Assembly (NCBI GenBank): GCA_002490775.1
Contig: DKUR01000064.1
Span: 2,355 to 43,597 of the forward strand
Direction: 5' to 3'
Length of the DNA: 41,243 nucleotides
Source: Lachnospiraceae bacterium UBA7199
GTDB taxonomy: Bacteria > Bacillota > Clostridia > Lachnospirales > Lachnospiraceae
Shown here: positions 41,211-41,243 of the stretch, in pieces
Numbering within the stretch: position 1 is the first letter of the stretch
How the letters are laid out: every line of letters begins with the position of its first letter
Notes under the pieces: model-generated
What the model was told of the DNA's origin: nothing
Databases searched by the model: none
What the model saw: only the letters and a program-made list of their open reading frames with translations
Made by a program: the position numbers and the translations under genes

Positions 41211-41243
41211 GAATATTCAACATACTCCTTACACTTATTTTCA
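41211..41243 (-). pseudogene. Upstream piece of the split LuxR-family gene and right target duplication
   Basis: The right copy of GAATATTC (41211-41218) is followed by 25 bases up to the window edge. Read on the minus strand these stay open (KISVRSMLNI) and join in frame with the main part at 38572 once one repeat copy and the IS are removed. Confidence 0.65.

Noticed and set aside
38564..41219. IS21 ends placed at TG...CA with no target duplication
   Set aside because: This also keeps a frame open, but taking GAATATTC as an 8-bp duplication explains the identical flanks and gives a reading (SMLNIHLMLREEE) that looks more like the regulator family.
1..41243. CRISPR arrays, tRNA or rRNA genes
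   Set aside because: No regularly spaced repeats and no tRNA- or rRNA-like sequence were recognised on either strand.

Overview
The gene families and organisation point to a gut anaerobe of the Lachnospiraceae (Bacillota, Clostridia), in the broad Blautia / Ruminococcus gnavus neighbourhood. The signs are AGGAGG-type ribosome binding sites, a Gram-positive agr-type peptide system, YlmH, DUF6485, a YesL-linked sugar ABC transporter and a sialic acid cluster. The species cannot be named from the sequence alone. No rRNA, tRNA or CRISPR array was seen.

Left edge (1-8370). The window opens inside the right end of an integrated element: the C-terminus of a large serine recombinase, directly followed by a sporulation-type polysaccharide deacetylase (PdaB-like) gene cut off just after its FDAAWG motif. 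Next comes a 7.6-kb block flanked by two 77-bp direct repeats. Each repeat carries the last codons of carB plus its terminator. The block holds a decayed LytTR response regulator, a DUF6485 protein, a fused binding-protein/permease ABC protein, an ABC ATPase, and two dicarboxylate/amino-acid symporter paralogues. The ATPase (at its C-terminus) and both symporters (at their N-termini) carry what looks like the same degenerate RsbW-like (Bergerat/GHKL) domain. This is the strongest candidate for an undescribed transport/sensing system in the window.

Centre (8347-29000). carB has its own promoter and a 5'-terminal stem-loop. Then follows a sialic acid (nan) cluster: ABC transporter (two permeases and a lipoprotein), YesL, an RpiR regulator, an SGNH esterase, nanA, nanE, nanK and a YhcH/NanQ anomerase. 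No sialidase is present, so it looks built to take up free or cross-fed sialic acids. After that come YlmH, a PAP2 phosphatase, a 172-nt nested palindromic repeat, a GH2 glycosidase, a MATE exporter, an alpha/beta hydrolase, MetNI without MetQ, and a carbamate kinase.

Right part (30143-34523). This AT-rich region is a complete agr-type quorum-sensing locus in an unusual layout. agrC and agrA are both on the minus strand, but agrB lies between them on the plus strand. A previously unlisted small agrD-like gene (33175-33345) heads a plus-strand unit with a secreted protein of unknown function and a tiny two-helix membrane protein.

Right edge (34549-41243). A YtrA-like GntR regulator with an ABC transporter and a signal peptidase II precede a MalT-type LuxR regulator gene. 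That gene is split by an IS21-family insertion sequence with an 8-bp palindromic target duplication. The istA ribosome binding site is sequestered in a long hairpin. Both ends of the window therefore show genes interrupted by mobile DNA.
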